A DNA stretch of 47,693 nucleotides from contig CANMBF010000021.1 of assembly GCA_947496065.1 (NCBI GenBank), positions 1 through 47,693 on the forward strand. The letters run 5' to 3'. Below, in pieces: positions 23,287-33,335 of this stretch (position 1 is its first letter; each line of letters begins with the position of its first letter). The translations under genes were made by a program, and so were the position numbers. This stretch comes from Bacteroidota bacterium (GTDB taxonomy: Bacteria > Bacteroidota > Bacteroidia > NS11-12g > UBA955). The notes below the pieces were generated by a model. The model was not told where the DNA came from and made no database searches. It was given only the letters and a program-made list of their open reading frames with translations.

Positions 23287-26200
23287 TTATTGTGGTGTAG
23301 TCGTCGAAGTTGGCATTGCTGGAGCTATGGTTGCGACTGTTTTTACTTTTTTCTTCTTTCTAATTCTATTAAATTCTTTGGTATAGATTAAGCCAACACC
23401 TGTTGTATTAATCGGTGTATTAAGTACCGTTGTATTCACAGAATTAATATTCGAACGCGTGTAAGCCTTCACTCTTAAATTCCCTTTTTTGGTTACCTTA
23501 TATTCTATATTGATATTAGGTCGGTTGCTTAGATTACTATAGCTGCCATCAAAGATTAATTTATCGTTGAAGAATTTGCTACTTAAGGCCAAGCCATATT
23601 CGGCCGGCAAGTAGTAGTTACCGTTTTTATAAATGACATTCACTTTCCAATTCGGATCAATCTTATTCAGCCAATTACTTAATTGTGCGGACAACAAATC
23701 GCTACCAGCACTCGATAAAGCTTGACCACCGGCATTGGTTAAACCGGCATTGCTTTGGGCAAAGTTGGGGGTGATAAATTGTTTCATAATTAACAAACTA
23801 AACACCTGTCGACTTACCTCCTCTTTATCGGCTCTGATACGGCCAATGATGGAGGACAATTGAATCATTACATTGCTTGGGACTTCGGATTGTAATTTTG
23901 GAAAATTAATCCCAAAGCTGATATCAGGTGTAAACAAATTGCCTTTGATATACAATTCACTTTCGGCCGTAATATTAGGAACAGTGCTATTGGAATTCAA
24001 GGTTACTGCCGCTAATAATGGTTGTGAGCTAGTTTTTTCTGAATTATAGGCTATTAAATTTAATTGTGCATTTAAAGGATCGCCAAACCAACTAATGGTA
24101 CCTCCCGGTCTTATAAAAAATGGTTTGTTGTATAGGTCGAAAGCGGTAAATAGGTATTTGCCTTTCGAAACAGTATAGGTGCCAAACATATAAAAATCGG
24201 CGCTTTTAGTCATTTCCATTTTTATATTCCCATAGCCATTGCCCGAAATTTTATCCCCTAAACTTTCATCAAATATAATTTCCACATTGGCATCGGTAGT
24301 GGCCTCAATATCCATTACAAGCGAGTGAATGGGGAATTCATCTTCTGTTGTTTTAATCCGTTTTTTTGCAGTTTTAAAATGCACATACGCTGGAAATCCA
24401 CTTGCATCACCATCGCTAATTGGTAAATAAAAATAAGTACCGGGCATTGTTTTCGCATCAATTTTAATATCTAAATTATCAAATGGCCCTTTGAAATAAG
24501 CATTGCCGCTTGCATAAGCTGTGCCATAATACAAACTATTATTAACTGATGTAGTATTCATGGCAAGGAAATTATTGAACTTGGTGATGCTTAAATCTAG
24601 GTTAAAGTTTTTAAAGTCATTGTGGCTTATAATGCCTTGAACTACACCTTTGTTACCACGGCTATCAAGAACGTTAAACTCATTAATAAAAAATGCGTTT
24701 TTTGACGTTGTAATTTTAGCGTCAAATACAATTGGAACATTCAAATAATCAACTAACATTTTGGCGCCTTTAATTTGTATATCTCCCGTTAATAAAGGAT
24801 GATCAAAACTGCCAGTCAAACTCAAATTATTGGTGTAAAATCGACCATTCATATTGCTTACTAAATCAACTAGGAAGGGTTGAAATACTTTGATTTCGGA
24901 AGGCGGTAACGAAATGCTTAAATCCATATTGCTAGATTTGCTTTTAAAATCGACAATACCTTTTACCGATAATGAATCGAGCATACCACCTTTAACGGTA
25001 ATATTGACATCTTGTATAACAGGATTGGCTGTACTTGTGGAGAGAACTGCTAAATCGCCAATGGTATCATTACCAACTACCAAATTAACAACCTTTAGAT
25101 TCGAGGTAAAGACCGGTTTATCATCTATTAATCTATAAACCATTTGCCCTTCTGAAACACCCGCCAATAAAGGCATTTCGGAATTTTTCAAAAGTTTGTT
25201 AACACTGCGCAGCCCAAAATTATTCACATTCATGTCAAATTGATTGGCCGAATTTTTACCATATTCTCCCACGATATAAATAGATTGATTCTCATTCACC
25301 AAGGTGAAATTATTCAATTCAAATTTATTATTGGCAAACAAGAGGGAGGCCATTCGATCCAATTTCCATTCATCATTTTCGAGTTTGATATTCGATTCTG
25401 TTAGTTGTAAATTAATGCTGTCATTTGTAAATACTATTCTTCCACCGGCATTCAACCCTAAGGTATAGCCTGTATCCTGACCGCTCAAATTGAAATTAAT
25501 AATATTGTCGAACACACTCGAATTAACCACTATGTTTTGTGTTTTAATGGTAGTGTTATTGGTGAAATTACTAGCGTTAACATTAATTTTCAACAAAGTA
25601 TTATCGAGTTTATACGCATCAATCACTAAATTATTTATCTCATAATCATCGTATGTAATTTTTTTATTACTTGTATTAAAGGTAATGTATTGGCTAGCCG
25701 ATTGGTAGAATCCATTGGCTTTGCAAGGCGAAAGTGTAAGATAAGGCGCATACAAAGTAGTGAGCTTATCGGGCTCTTTTAGTTTGATAGAAAATTTAAA
25801 ATCCTCATTCGGCAAATCTTCTTTTGGCTTATTAAAATAAGCTGGAATTAATTGATGCAGCATGTGCAATAGGGAAACATCTAACTTGCTTAAAGTGTAT
25901 TTACCTTCAATAATAATATCTGCAAAATCGCTGCTTAATTTTAATTCCTTTTGTTCTTTATTAATATAATTAGAGGACAATAAAATTGATGGTATTTCTA
26001 CCAAGGTTTTGTTTCTATAAATTTCAATATTTGCCCCTGCTACACTGCCTATGGCTTCATCTAAATTTTTACCTTTAAAATTGAGCATAAAATCGCCCTT
26101 AATGTTTTGCTCAGTTGTATCGAATCCGAGGGCTGCTAAATCAGCATTGAAAATTTTTGCATTGAAAAATGCTTCAGGTACAACAAGTGCCGAATTAAAT

Positions 26201-27711
26201 TCACCATCAAAATCGAGGGTTAAATGTGGATCACGAATTTCGGCCAGACCAGAAAATAAATTCTTACTAATTTTACCCTTTGCTTTAATGTTATGATAGG
26301 TGTAGTTATTAAATCCCAATTGATTGATATCTCCTTCCACATCGAGCATATATTTATCGGCATTCATACCCACCCCTTGCAATTTCATATCGAAAGCTGC
26401 ATCATCGAATGGCGATTGTGGTAAAAATGTTTTAAGTTTAAAGTATGCTGTTTTTAATTTCCCTGAATACGTAGCAGTTTCAAGACCATCCTTGTATTTC
26501 AAATTTATGTCGGCCTCAAAATCACCAATACTGGTAGTAATTGAACCGAATGTTACAAAATCATTATAGAACCCAGAGAAATTTCCTTTGTATCCAATCA
26601 AGCCAAGTGAAGCCATGTTATTTGGAACATTGCCCAAACTAATGGCATTTAAATCTTTGTAATTGGTTATAAAATTATTGACATCAAATACCATCAATGT
26701 GTTGTCAATATTTGGCAAACCCGTTAAACTCCAATCACCTTCATAGGTAGTGTTGTCGAATATTTTGATTTTTGCGTTTCGGCCCTTCATTTTTTTGACA
26801 AAGCCTTCAGCATAGCCATTGGCAAAAATAGACGTATGGTAATCTTTTAAATAATGACTGAAAAACGCCAAATCTCTAGCATCTACTTTCGCATTGTTCA
26901 AATTGGCTTTCATCAAGATTTTATTGTTAAAATCATTGTAGTCCCGCCAATCTTTACTTTCCATTATAAACTTATCTCCTAAACTACTGTATGGGGTTTG
27001 GAGAATAAGATTATACAGTTCTATCCCGCCTTCATGGATTTTGGCATCAGCCGAAAGTTCTTTCACCACTAAACCACATTTCTCGCGAAATTCAAGATGC
27101 TCAGATTGAAAATGCATGGAATCATCTACCAAATAAAAATCATTGAACACCCCATTAATATTGCGGTAACTCATTTCATTGTAGTTAAAATCCATGAAAT
27201 CTGGTGCCGCATCATTTCGACTAAAATAATCGAAACGGGTATTGATGAAATTAACGCGTTTACTGTAAAGGGTCCAAATGAGTTTAGGTTTTTGGGGATC
27301 GCGTGGACCAGCATTAAAATAATCAATAAAGAATTCGTAGTTACCCACAGTATCTCCTTTGTGAACACCAAATAATACTTTACCCCCTTCAATGGTCACT
27401 TCGTTTAAGGTGACAATGCGTTTTAGATTATCAAAATCCTTATAATCAGCTTTTATAATTCTAAAATAAAAAAGGGTGTCTTGGTGTTGATCTTCAATGT
27501 AAACATTTTGAAGCACAGCTGTTTTAAAAAAATCTATATCAACAGCTCCCACCTTTATTTTAGTACCCATTTCAGCGCTCAGATAGACCGTGGCTTTTTG
27601 AACAAGCCAGGTTTGAACAGGTTGACTTTTAAACACAATATAGAGCATACCAATGCTAAAAATTAACATTAGTAAAATAAAACGCGCTATTTTAGATATT
27701 TTTGCGAGCAC
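23287..27711 (-). CDS. tamB: TamB-like translocation and assembly module / AsmA-like bridge protein
   Basis: A very large (1474 aa) envelope protein. One N-terminal membrane anchor (about 8-28) is followed by more than 1000 residues of repetitive beta strands, as in TamB/YhdP-type proteins. These span the periplasm as a hydrophobic groove and help place outer-membrane proteins or move phospholipids. The C-terminal 350 residues carry the conserved TamB domain (LYIKGNLFTPDISFGINFP, then RQVFSLLIMKQF). No TamA partner is adjacent. An ATG at 27750 is in frame, but a promoter box (27731-27738) lies between it and GTG 27711, so the GTG is preferred. Confidence 0.88.
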   Translation of the reverse strand: MLAKISKIARFILLMLIFSIGMLYIVFKSQPVQTWLVQKATVYLSAEMGTKIKVGAVDIDFFKTAVLQNVYIEDQHQDTLFYFRIIKADYKDFDNLKRIVTLNEVTIEGGKVLFGVHKGDTVGNYEFFIDYFNAGPRDPQKPKLIWTLYSKRVNFINTRFDYFSRNDAAPDFMDFNYNEMSYRNINGVFNDFYLVDDSMHFQSEHLEFREKCGLVVKELSADAKIHEGGIELYNLILQTPYSSLGDKFIMESKDWRDYNDFNNKILMKANLNNAKVDARDLAFFSHYLKDYHTSIFANGYAEGFVKKMKGRNAKIKIFDNTTYEGDWSLTGLPNIDNTLMVFDVNNFITNYKDLNAISLGNVPNNMASLGLIGYKGNFSGFYNDFVTFGSITTSIGDFEADINLKYKDGLETATYSGKLKTAYFKLKTFLPQSPFDDAAFDMKLQGVGMNADKYMLDVEGDINQLGFNNYTYHNIKAKGKISKNLFSGLAEIRDPHLTLDFDGEFNSALVVPEAFFNAKIFNADLAALGFDTTEQNIKGDFMLNFKGKNLDEAIGSVAGANIEIYRNKTLVEIPSILLSSNYINKEQKELKLSSDFADIIIEGKYTLSKLDVSLLHMLHQLIPAYFNKPKEDLPNEDFKFSIKLKEPDKLTTLYAPYLTLSPCKANGFYQSASQYITFNTSNKKITYDDYEINNLVIDAYKLDNTLLKINVNASNFTNNTTIKTQNIVVNSSVFDNIINFNLSGQDTGYTLGLNAGGRIVFTNDSINLQLTESNIKLENDEWKLDRMASLLFANNKFELNNFTLVNENQSIYIVGEYGKNSANQFDMNVNNFGLRSVNKLLKNSEMPLLAGVSEGQMVYRLIDDKPVFTSNLKVVNLVVGNDTIGDLAVLSTSTANPVIQDVNITVKGGMLDSLSVKGIVDFKSKSSNMDLSISLPPSEIKVFQPFLVDLVSNMNGRFYTNNLSLTGSFDHPLLTGDIQIKGAKMLVDYLNVPIVFDAKITTSKNAFFINEFNVLDSRGNKGVVQGIISHNDFKNFNLDLSITKFNNFLAMNTTSVNNSLYYGTAYASGNAYFKGPFDNLDIKIDAKTMPGTYFYLPISDGDASGFPAYVHFKTAKKRIKTTEDEFPIHSLVMDIEATTDANVEIIFDESLGDKISGNGYGNIKMEMTKSADFYMFGTYTVSKGKYLFTAFDLYNKPFFIRPGGTISWFGDPLNAQLNLIAYNSEKTSSQPLLAAVTLNSNSTVPNITAESELYIKGNLFTPDISFGINFPKLQSEVPSNVMIQLSSIIGRIRADKEEVSRQVFSLLIMKQFITPNFAQSNAGLTNAGGQALSSAGSDLLSAQLSNWLNKIDPNWKVNVIYKNGNYYLPAEYGLALSSKFFNDKLIFDGSYSNLSNRPNINIEYKVTKKGNLRVKAYTRSNINSVNTTVLNTPINTTGVGLIYTKEFNRIRKKKKVKTVATIAPAMPTSTTTPQ

Positions 27712-27730
27712 TATTTGCTTCCGGTTTTTG

Positions 27731-27738
27731 CAAATATA
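27731..27738 (-). promoter_or_regulatory. -7 promoter box for the TamB-like gene
   Basis: TATATTTG on the minus strand, 19 nt before GTG 27711 and inside the longer reading frame, so it helps decide the start. A TTG lies 16 nt upstream. Confidence 0.5.
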
Positions 27739-27770
27739 CCCACAATGCAATTGCCAATATTAACAGTATG

Positions 27771-28784
27771 CCATTAAATTCAGACACCCCCATTATATTG
27801 GCCATCGAAACATCGTGCGATGATACTGCCGCAGCGGTACTCTACAATGGCAAAATGCTTGCCAATATTGTGGCCACGCAAAAAATCCATGAACAATACG
27901 GCGGCGTAATACCCGAGCTTGCAAGCAGAGCGCACCAACAAAATATTGTTCCGGTCGTTCAAGCGGCCTTAGACAAGGCCGGTAAAACAATTTCAGAACT
28001 TTCTGCTATTGCTTATACGCAAGGACCAGGTTTAATTGGTTCATTGTTAGTAGGTGCTCAATTTGCTAAAGGTTTATCACTTGCGCTGAATATCCCAACC
28101 ATTGGTGTTAATCATTTACATGCCCATATTGGCGCCCATTATTTAAATGAGTATCCACCAAAATTTCCCTTTTTATGTCTCTTGGTTTCTGGTGGTCATA
28201 CCCAAATTGTAAAAGTGAATAGTCACTTAGAAATGGAAATTATAGGCTCTACAATTGATGATGCCGCAGGAGAGGCATTCGACAAAGCCGCTAAAATGAT
28301 AGGTTTACCTTATCCAGGTGGTCCATTAATCGATCAATATGCCATGCTGGGCAATCCATTGGCTTATCCTTTCCCAATTGCCAAATTAGCCGGTTACGAC
28401 TATAGTTTTAGTGGATTAAAAACATCCATCTTATATTTTCTACAAAAACGAAGGACTTTAGATGTTCATTTTATTGAAAACAATAGGAATGATATCTGCG
28501 CTAGTATTCGCTATACCATTATTAAAACCTTGTTGCAAACACTCGAACGTGCCGCCGACGATTTGAATATACAAGAGATAGGTATAGCGGGAGGTGTAAG
28601 CGCCAACAGTTTATTGCGTGATGAATTAACAAAACTAGGTATTAAAAAACAATGGAAAACACATATACCAGCCTTTGAATATTGCACAGATAATGCTGGA
28701 ATGATTGGCATTCTAGGGCACTACCAATATCTAAGTGGTGATTTTGCAAATATCAATGCCAAGCCTTTTGCACGTGGACATTAA
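27771..28784 (+). CDS. tsaD: tRNA N6-adenosine threonylcarbamoyltransferase
   Basis: Catalytic subunit of the t6A37 tRNA modification system (337 aa). It transfers threonylcarbamoyl from TC-AMP to A37 of ANN-decoding tRNAs, with TsaB and TsaE. Motifs: ILAIETSCDDTAAAV at 10-24, the metal-binding HLHAH (His116, His120), LLVSGGHTQI near 142, GEAFDKAAKMIGLPYPGGP near 170, and GGVSANSLLRDEL and CTDNAGMIG near the C-terminus. ATG 27771 directly precedes the conserved core; an earlier ATG at 27702 would overlap the start of the divergent TamB-like gene. Confidence 0.97.
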   Translation, partial: PLNSDTPIILAIETSCDDTAAAVLYNGKMLANIVATQKIHEQYGGVIPELASRAHQQNIVPVVQAALDKAGKTISELSAIAYTQGPGLIGSLLVGAQFAKGLSLALNIPTIGVNHLHAHIGAHYLNEYPPKFPFLCLLVSGGHTQIVKVNSHLEMEIIGSTIDDAAGEAFDKAAKMIGLPYPGGPLIDQYAMLGNPLAYPFPIAKLAGYDYSFSGLKTSILYFLQKRRTLDVHFIENNRNDICASIRYTIIKTLLQTLERAADDLNIQEIGIAGGVSANSLLRDELTKLGIKKQWKTHIPAFEYCTDNAGMIGILGHYQYLSGDFANINAKPFARGH

Positions 28785-28923
28785 TTTGTTGTTATCATTC
28801 AACATAGCATTTTTAAGTTACACACTTTCGTATTCGAGAGAAACACTTTTATCGAAGATAAAAATTACTTTGTCATAATTTAAAACAATTCAGCGGTTTA
28901 GTGGTTAAAATTGCAACTCTTTT

Positions 28924-31287
28924 ATGAAAAAGTACTTTTTAATCTCTATCTTCTCCTTACTATTTCTTCAATTATCGGCACAAAACAAAGTTACGCTGAG
29001 TGGTTATGTGAAAGACTCTGCCAATGGTGAGGCGCTTAATTCGTGTAATATTTTTATTGAAGAACCTAAAGTAGGCACCCAATCCAATGCTTACGGATTC
29101 TATTCATTATCGCTTGAACCTGGCACCTATATTTTTAATTTTTCTTTTGTTGGCTACAATACCAAAAGTATTAACGTCAATATTACAAAAAATACAACCC
29201 TTAACATGGAACTTAACAAAGTGCTTGCACAATTTGGCGCTGTTACTTTAAGGGGAAAGAAAAAAGATAACAATGTAGAAAAGGTTGAAATGAGTGTCAA
29301 CAATTTGAACATTGCACAAATCAAAAAAATCCCTGCCTTGCTTGGTGAGGTTGATGTGGTTAAAAGCATTCAATTACTACCGGGTGTCAGCACCGTTGGC
29401 GAGGGTGCTACAGGCTTTAATGTGCGGGGAGGAAGTATTGATCAGAATTTAATCTTATTAGATGAAGCGCCCGTGTTTAACTCTTCTCACTTGTTTGGGT
29501 TCTTCTCTATATTTAACCCCGATGCAGTTAAAGATGTCAAATTAATCAAAGGCGGTATGCCCGCAACTTACGGTGGCCGTTTATCTTCAACCCTCGATGT
29601 GAGGATGAAAGAGGGCAATAGTAAAAGAACCGAAGTCAATGGTGGTATCGGTGTTATCTTTAGTCGCCTTTCGATTGAAGGACCTATTATGCCAAAACGT
29701 TTAAACAATAAGGCCTCATATATTATAGCAGGTAGAAGAAGTTATATTGATGTGTTGGCAAAACCATTTACAAAAAAGAATGAAAGTTTAAAAGACGCCA
29801 TTTTTTATTTCTATGATTTCACAGCAAAAGTTAACTATACTTTTAACGCCAATAATAAGGTATTTGTATCTGGCTATTTAGGACGCGATGCCTTTGGAGT
29901 GCCCAATGCTAAATTTGATTGGGGCAACACCACGGCCACAGTGCGTTGGAATCACTTATTCTCTAAAAAATTATTTACCAATTTCACTACCTATTATAGT
30001 AAATATGATTACAGTCTAGGATTTGGAAGCGACAACAGCTCATTTAGATGGAAATCAGATATTGTAAATTTCAGTGTAAAACCAGACTTCACTTATTATA
30101 TCACCCCTAAGAATACACTTAATTTTGGCGCTATTTCAACCTATTATATATTCAGTCCGGGCAAAGCAACTTCAAAAGATTTAACATCAACTGTAGAATT
30201 CGGTTTACCTAAAAAATATGCTATGGAGAATGCCCTATTTATTGAGAACGAACAGAAGGTTAGCGATAAATTAACCATACGTTATGGCATAAGGGTTTCT
30301 AACTTTAATTATTTAGGCAAAGGCAGTGCATTGCAATTGCAACGTGACATTGCGGGCAAACGCGCTGAAGTATTGGGAATAAAAACCTACGAAGACATGG
30401 ATGTCATCAAATCCTATATTACACCTGAGCCGCGTTTCTCATTGAATTATAAATACAATAAATTAACTGCTTTAAAATTGAGCTACAACCGCATGGCGCA
30501 ATATCTGCATTTAATTTCGAATACAGCAGCTAGTGTTCCATTGGATGTTTGGACACCAAGTACCAATAATATTAAACCTCAAATAGCCGACCAAGTGGCC
30601 ATTGGTTATTTCAAAAACTTTGGCAAGAATATCGATTACGAAATTTCAATCGAATCGTATTACAAAGAAATGCAAAATCAAATCGACTATATTGATGGTG
30701 CAGACTTATTGTTGAACTCGCAATTGGAAGCCGATCTGTTGAATGGAAAAGGACGTGCTTACGGACTAGAAATTTACGCCAAGAAAAATGTCGGAAAATT
30801 AAATGGGTGGGTTTCTTATACCCTTGCTAAATCAGAAAGAAAAGTTGAGGGCATCAGTCACAATGAATGGTATGCCAACCGTTTCGACCGTCGCCATAAT
30901 CTTAATGTAACGGGCAGTTATGACATCAGCAAAAAATGGTCGGCCTCTGCAAGTTTTGTTTTTGGCACAGGTACGCCTACTAACTTACCGAATACTAAAT
31001 ACAGTTTCCAAGGCATACAAGGCATCCCACAAAATGCAAGTGAATTGAGAAATAATGTGCGCATTAAACCATTCCACCGCTTGGATTTATCGGCTACCTA
31101 CATTTATAAAAAAACGGCCAAATGGGAAAGCAGTTGGGTCGTAGGCGTATACAACGTTTACAAACGCAGAAATCCATTCTCCTATTACAGCCAACCCAAT
31201 CCAAACAACAATTTTGAAACCCAATTGATTCGCTATTCTGTTATTGGTTCAATTGTCCCTTCAGTATCTTGGAACTTTAAATTTTAA
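28924..31287 (+). CDS. TonB-dependent receptor with CarboxypepD-reg domain
   Basis: A 787-aa outer-membrane receptor. It has a signal peptide (1-20, ending LSAQ), a carboxypeptidase-regulatory-like domain (about 23-105, LSGYVKDSANGEALNSCNIFI), and a plug domain (about 125-230, with GFNVRGGSIDQNLILLDEAPVFN and GGMPATYGGR). The C-terminal barrel ends NFKF. Such receptors take up large or scarce substrates using TonB energy. It is followed after 5 bp by a DUF4249 lipoprotein, a pairing often seen in Bacteroidota and thought to be a receptor with its surface lipoprotein. The ligand is unknown. Confidence 0.92.
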   Translation: MKKYFLISIFSLLFLQLSAQNKVTLSGYVKDSANGEALNSCNIFIEEPKVGTQSNAYGFYSLSLEPGTYIFNFSFVGYNTKSINVNITKNTTLNMELNKVLAQFGAVTLRGKKKDNNVEKVEMSVNNLNIAQIKKIPALLGEVDVVKSIQLLPGVSTVGEGATGFNVRGGSIDQNLILLDEAPVFNSSHLFGFFSIFNPDAVKDVKLIKGGMPATYGGRLSSTLDVRMKEGNSKRTEVNGGIGVIFSRLSIEGPIMPKRLNNKASYIIAGRRSYIDVLAKPFTKKNESLKDAIFYFYDFTAKVNYTFNANNKVFVSGYLGRDAFGVPNAKFDWGNTTATVRWNHLFSKKLFTNFTTYYSKYDYSLGFGSDNSSFRWKSDIVNFSVKPDFTYYITPKNTLNFGAISTYYIFSPGKATSKDLTSTVEFGLPKKYAMENALFIENEQKVSDKLTIRYGIRVSNFNYLGKGSALQLQRDIAGKRAEVLGIKTYEDMDVIKSYITPEPRFSLNYKYNKLTALKLSYNRMAQYLHLISNTAASVPLDVWTPSTNNIKPQIADQVAIGYFKNFGKNIDYEISIESYYKEMQNQIDYIDGADLLLNSQLEADLLNGKGRAYGLEIYAKKNVGKLNGWVSYTLAKSERKVEGISHNEWYANRFDRRHNLNVTGSYDISKKWSASASFVFGTGTPTNLPNTKYSFQGIQGIPQNASELRNNVRIKPFHRLDLSATYIYKKTAKWESSWVVGVYNVYKRRNPFSYYSQPNPNNNFETQLIRYSVIGSIVPSVSWNFKF

Positions 31288-31292
31288 TCAAC

Positions 31293-32183
31293 ATGCAACT
31301 ATTTAATCAAATCTTTAAAAATACAAAATTCACAATTCTTGCAATTGCCATTTTTGCTGGCTTAACCGCTTGTGAAGATCCTATAGAGCTCGATTTAGGA
31401 AAACCAGTTGAGCAGCTCGTAATCGACGCTGTGATTGATCAAACAACCGACACCCAATACATTTATATTTCTAAATCTGTTGGCTATTTAGATAATGGTG
31501 TCGCCAAAGGCTATCAAATTGATACTGTTGGTATTTTAGATACATCAAGCTTCACCTTTTATCCTTTTAAATATGCTGGCAATGGAAAATATTTCTTTGT
31601 ACCACCGAGTGCCAATACTTTTCAATTCGATAAAGACTATCAATTAATTTGCAAGGATGGGGTTAATACCTTTGTATCGCAAAGTCGTTTGAATTCACCA
31701 ACTACCATAGATTCACTAACCTATAAGTATGAGCCTTTGGGGGCATTCGGCGGTAATAAAGGCAATTACATAACACTATGGTCGAAGGATAAAATAGGCA
31801 AAGGTGATTTTTATTGGTTGCGTTTATACCGCAACGACTCCATTCAATTACAAGCAGGTGATATAAGAGTTGGTATCGATAATTCTGTATCACAAGGTGG
31901 CGAAGGCGATGGCAATTTATTCATTGTGCCATTGCGTGGCAATTTCACCAGTCGCCCTTGGAACATAGGCGAAACCGCAAGAATAGAAGTATTCACCATC
32001 ACACCTGAAATGTATTTTTACTTGAATTTATTAACGACTCAGTTACAGAACACTGGTTTGTTTGCTGTGCCACCAAGCAATGTGCCAAGCAATATAATTT
32101 GCACCAACAATCCAGAGAACAAGGCATTGGGATTCTTTTGCATGGTTGGAAAGGTTGAGAGTCCTACCCTTTTGATTAAATAA
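31293..32183 (+). CDS. DUF4249 domain lipoprotein
   Basis: A 296-aa lipoprotein: signal sequence with lipobox GLTAC (Cys27), then CEDPIELDLG and LVIDAVIDQTTDTQYIYISKS, the typical opening of DUF4249. After the Cys come acidic residues (Glu-Asp), which in Bacteroidota can favour export to the cell surface. The gene starts 5 bp after the TonB receptor and should be co-transcribed with it; family context suggests an accessory surface lipoprotein for that receptor. Biochemical role unknown. Confidence 0.88.
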   Translation: MQLFNQIFKNTKFTILAIAIFAGLTACEDPIELDLGKPVEQLVIDAVIDQTTDTQYIYISKSVGYLDNGVAKGYQIDTVGILDTSSFTFYPFKYAGNGKYFFVPPSANTFQFDKDYQLICKDGVNTFVSQSRLNSPTTIDSLTYKYEPLGAFGGNKGNYITLWSKDKIGKGDFYWLRLYRNDSIQLQAGDIRVGIDNSVSQGGEGDGNLFIVPLRGNFTSRPWNIGETARIEVFTITPEMYFYLNLLTTQLQNTGLFAVPPSNVPSNIICTNNPENKALGFFCMVGKVESPTLLIK

Positions 32184-32222
32184 GGTCAAGATTCTTTTTT
32201 AATAAATTAACTCAAATATTTG

Positions 32223-32230
32223 TAGTTTTG
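32223..32230 (+). promoter_or_regulatory. -7 promoter box before the PagL-like gene
   Basis: TAGTTTTG, an exact TANNTTTG match, ends 7 nt before the GTG start at 32238, which implies a nearly leaderless mRNA. No TTG -33 element at the usual spacing. Confidence 0.45.
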
Positions 32231-32237
32231 TCAATCG

Positions 32238-33335
32238 GTGAGAAAACTAGCCATTGTCCTATATTGTTGTTTCAGTTTGTTTCAAGCAAGCGCTCAATTT
32301 CAACGCGGATTTCAAATTAATTTATTACCAGGGTTTTTAATCGCACACCGCGAATACATGGCCAACATGGAGGCGCATACCATGGGATTCGAGGCCATCT
32401 ACAGCAGTAATTTCACAGCATGGAAACAAGTTGATTCGGCCTATAAAAATTTACGTTGGGGCACTGGTTTTACCTATTTTAATTTAGGCAACAGCGATTT
32501 AAATGGCGATGTATTGGCGTGGCATATGCATATTGAAGCCAATTTAATGAACAGAAATAATTTCCAAAGCACCTTGCGATTCGGATCAGGTGTTGGCTAT
32601 TTAACCAAGCCTTACGACTTGCAAACCAACAGAAAAAACAAAGCGATAGGTTCGCACTTTAATGGCAATATACAATTAATGTACAAGGCCTATTTTAAAG
32701 TATCTGCAAACAATTCTTTGATATTAGGTACTGGTGTAACACATTATAGCAATGGCAATTTTAAACGCCCGAATTTAGGCATCAACATTGCACATTTAAA
32801 TTTAGGATGGTACCATAATTTGTATAGTATTGAACAACCTAAGTTCAAACCATTGCCGCGCTTATTTCCAAAGAATGGATTTGAAATAAATGCGGGTATT
32901 GCGAATAAACAAATTGCTGTTGCTGACACCCGCAGATTCACCATTTTATCTAGCAGTTTACTGTATTATTTCCAACACAACAAAACCCGCAATTGGCGCG
33001 TAGGTACTGAGTTTTTCTTTGATAAAACCTATCCCTATGAATTGTTTCATCCTGAAACTTTAACCCATGTTAAATTAGCGAAAATGACTGAGGTCGCTGT
33101 CAAAGTAGGCCATGAATTTGTATTTGGCAGAATCGCCATTGTCTCCGATTTGGGCACCTATGTTTACCGCCCAAATCAATACAAGAAACGTGTTTATTTT
33201 GCCATAGGCTTTAATTACTTTTTCAACAAAGGCATTGTTGCGCAAACGCGTTTAAAGTCGCACATGGCAGTGGCAGATTTCTTTTATTGGAGCGGTGGCT
33301 ACCGTTTTTCAGATGAATTTTTACGCAAACAATGA
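32238..33335 (+). CDS. Acyloxyacyl hydrolase / PagL-like lipid A deacylase
   Basis: A 365-aa outer-membrane barrel protein with a signal peptide (1-20, LFQASAQ). Residues 164-176 read GTGVTHYSNGNFK, matching the PagL HxSN motif whose His (here 169) and Ser (171) are catalytic. PagL enzymes remove the 3-O-acyl chain of lipid A in the outer leaflet; the acidic third residue was not located with certainty. The protein is roughly twice the length of PagL, with an additional C-terminal half (about 210-365) that also looks like beta barrel. GTG is the only start that places the signal peptide correctly. The next gene overlaps by ATGA. Confidence 0.8.
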   Translation: MRKLAIVLYCCFSLFQASAQFQRGFQINLLPGFLIAHREYMANMEAHTMGFEAIYSSNFTAWKQVDSAYKNLRWGTGFTYFNLGNSDLNGDVLAWHMHIEANLMNRNNFQSTLRFGSGVGYLTKPYDLQTNRKNKAIGSHFNGNIQLMYKAYFKVSANNSLILGTGVTHYSNGNFKRPNLGINIAHLNLGWYHNLYSIEQPKFKPLPRLFPKNGFEINAGIANKQIAVADTRRFTILSSSLLYYFQHNKTRNWRVGTEFFFDKTYPYELFHPETLTHVKLAKMTEVAVKVGHEFVFGRIAIVSDLGTYVYRPNQYKKRVYFAIGFNYFFNKGIVAQTRLKSHMAVADFFYWSGGYRFSDEFLRKQ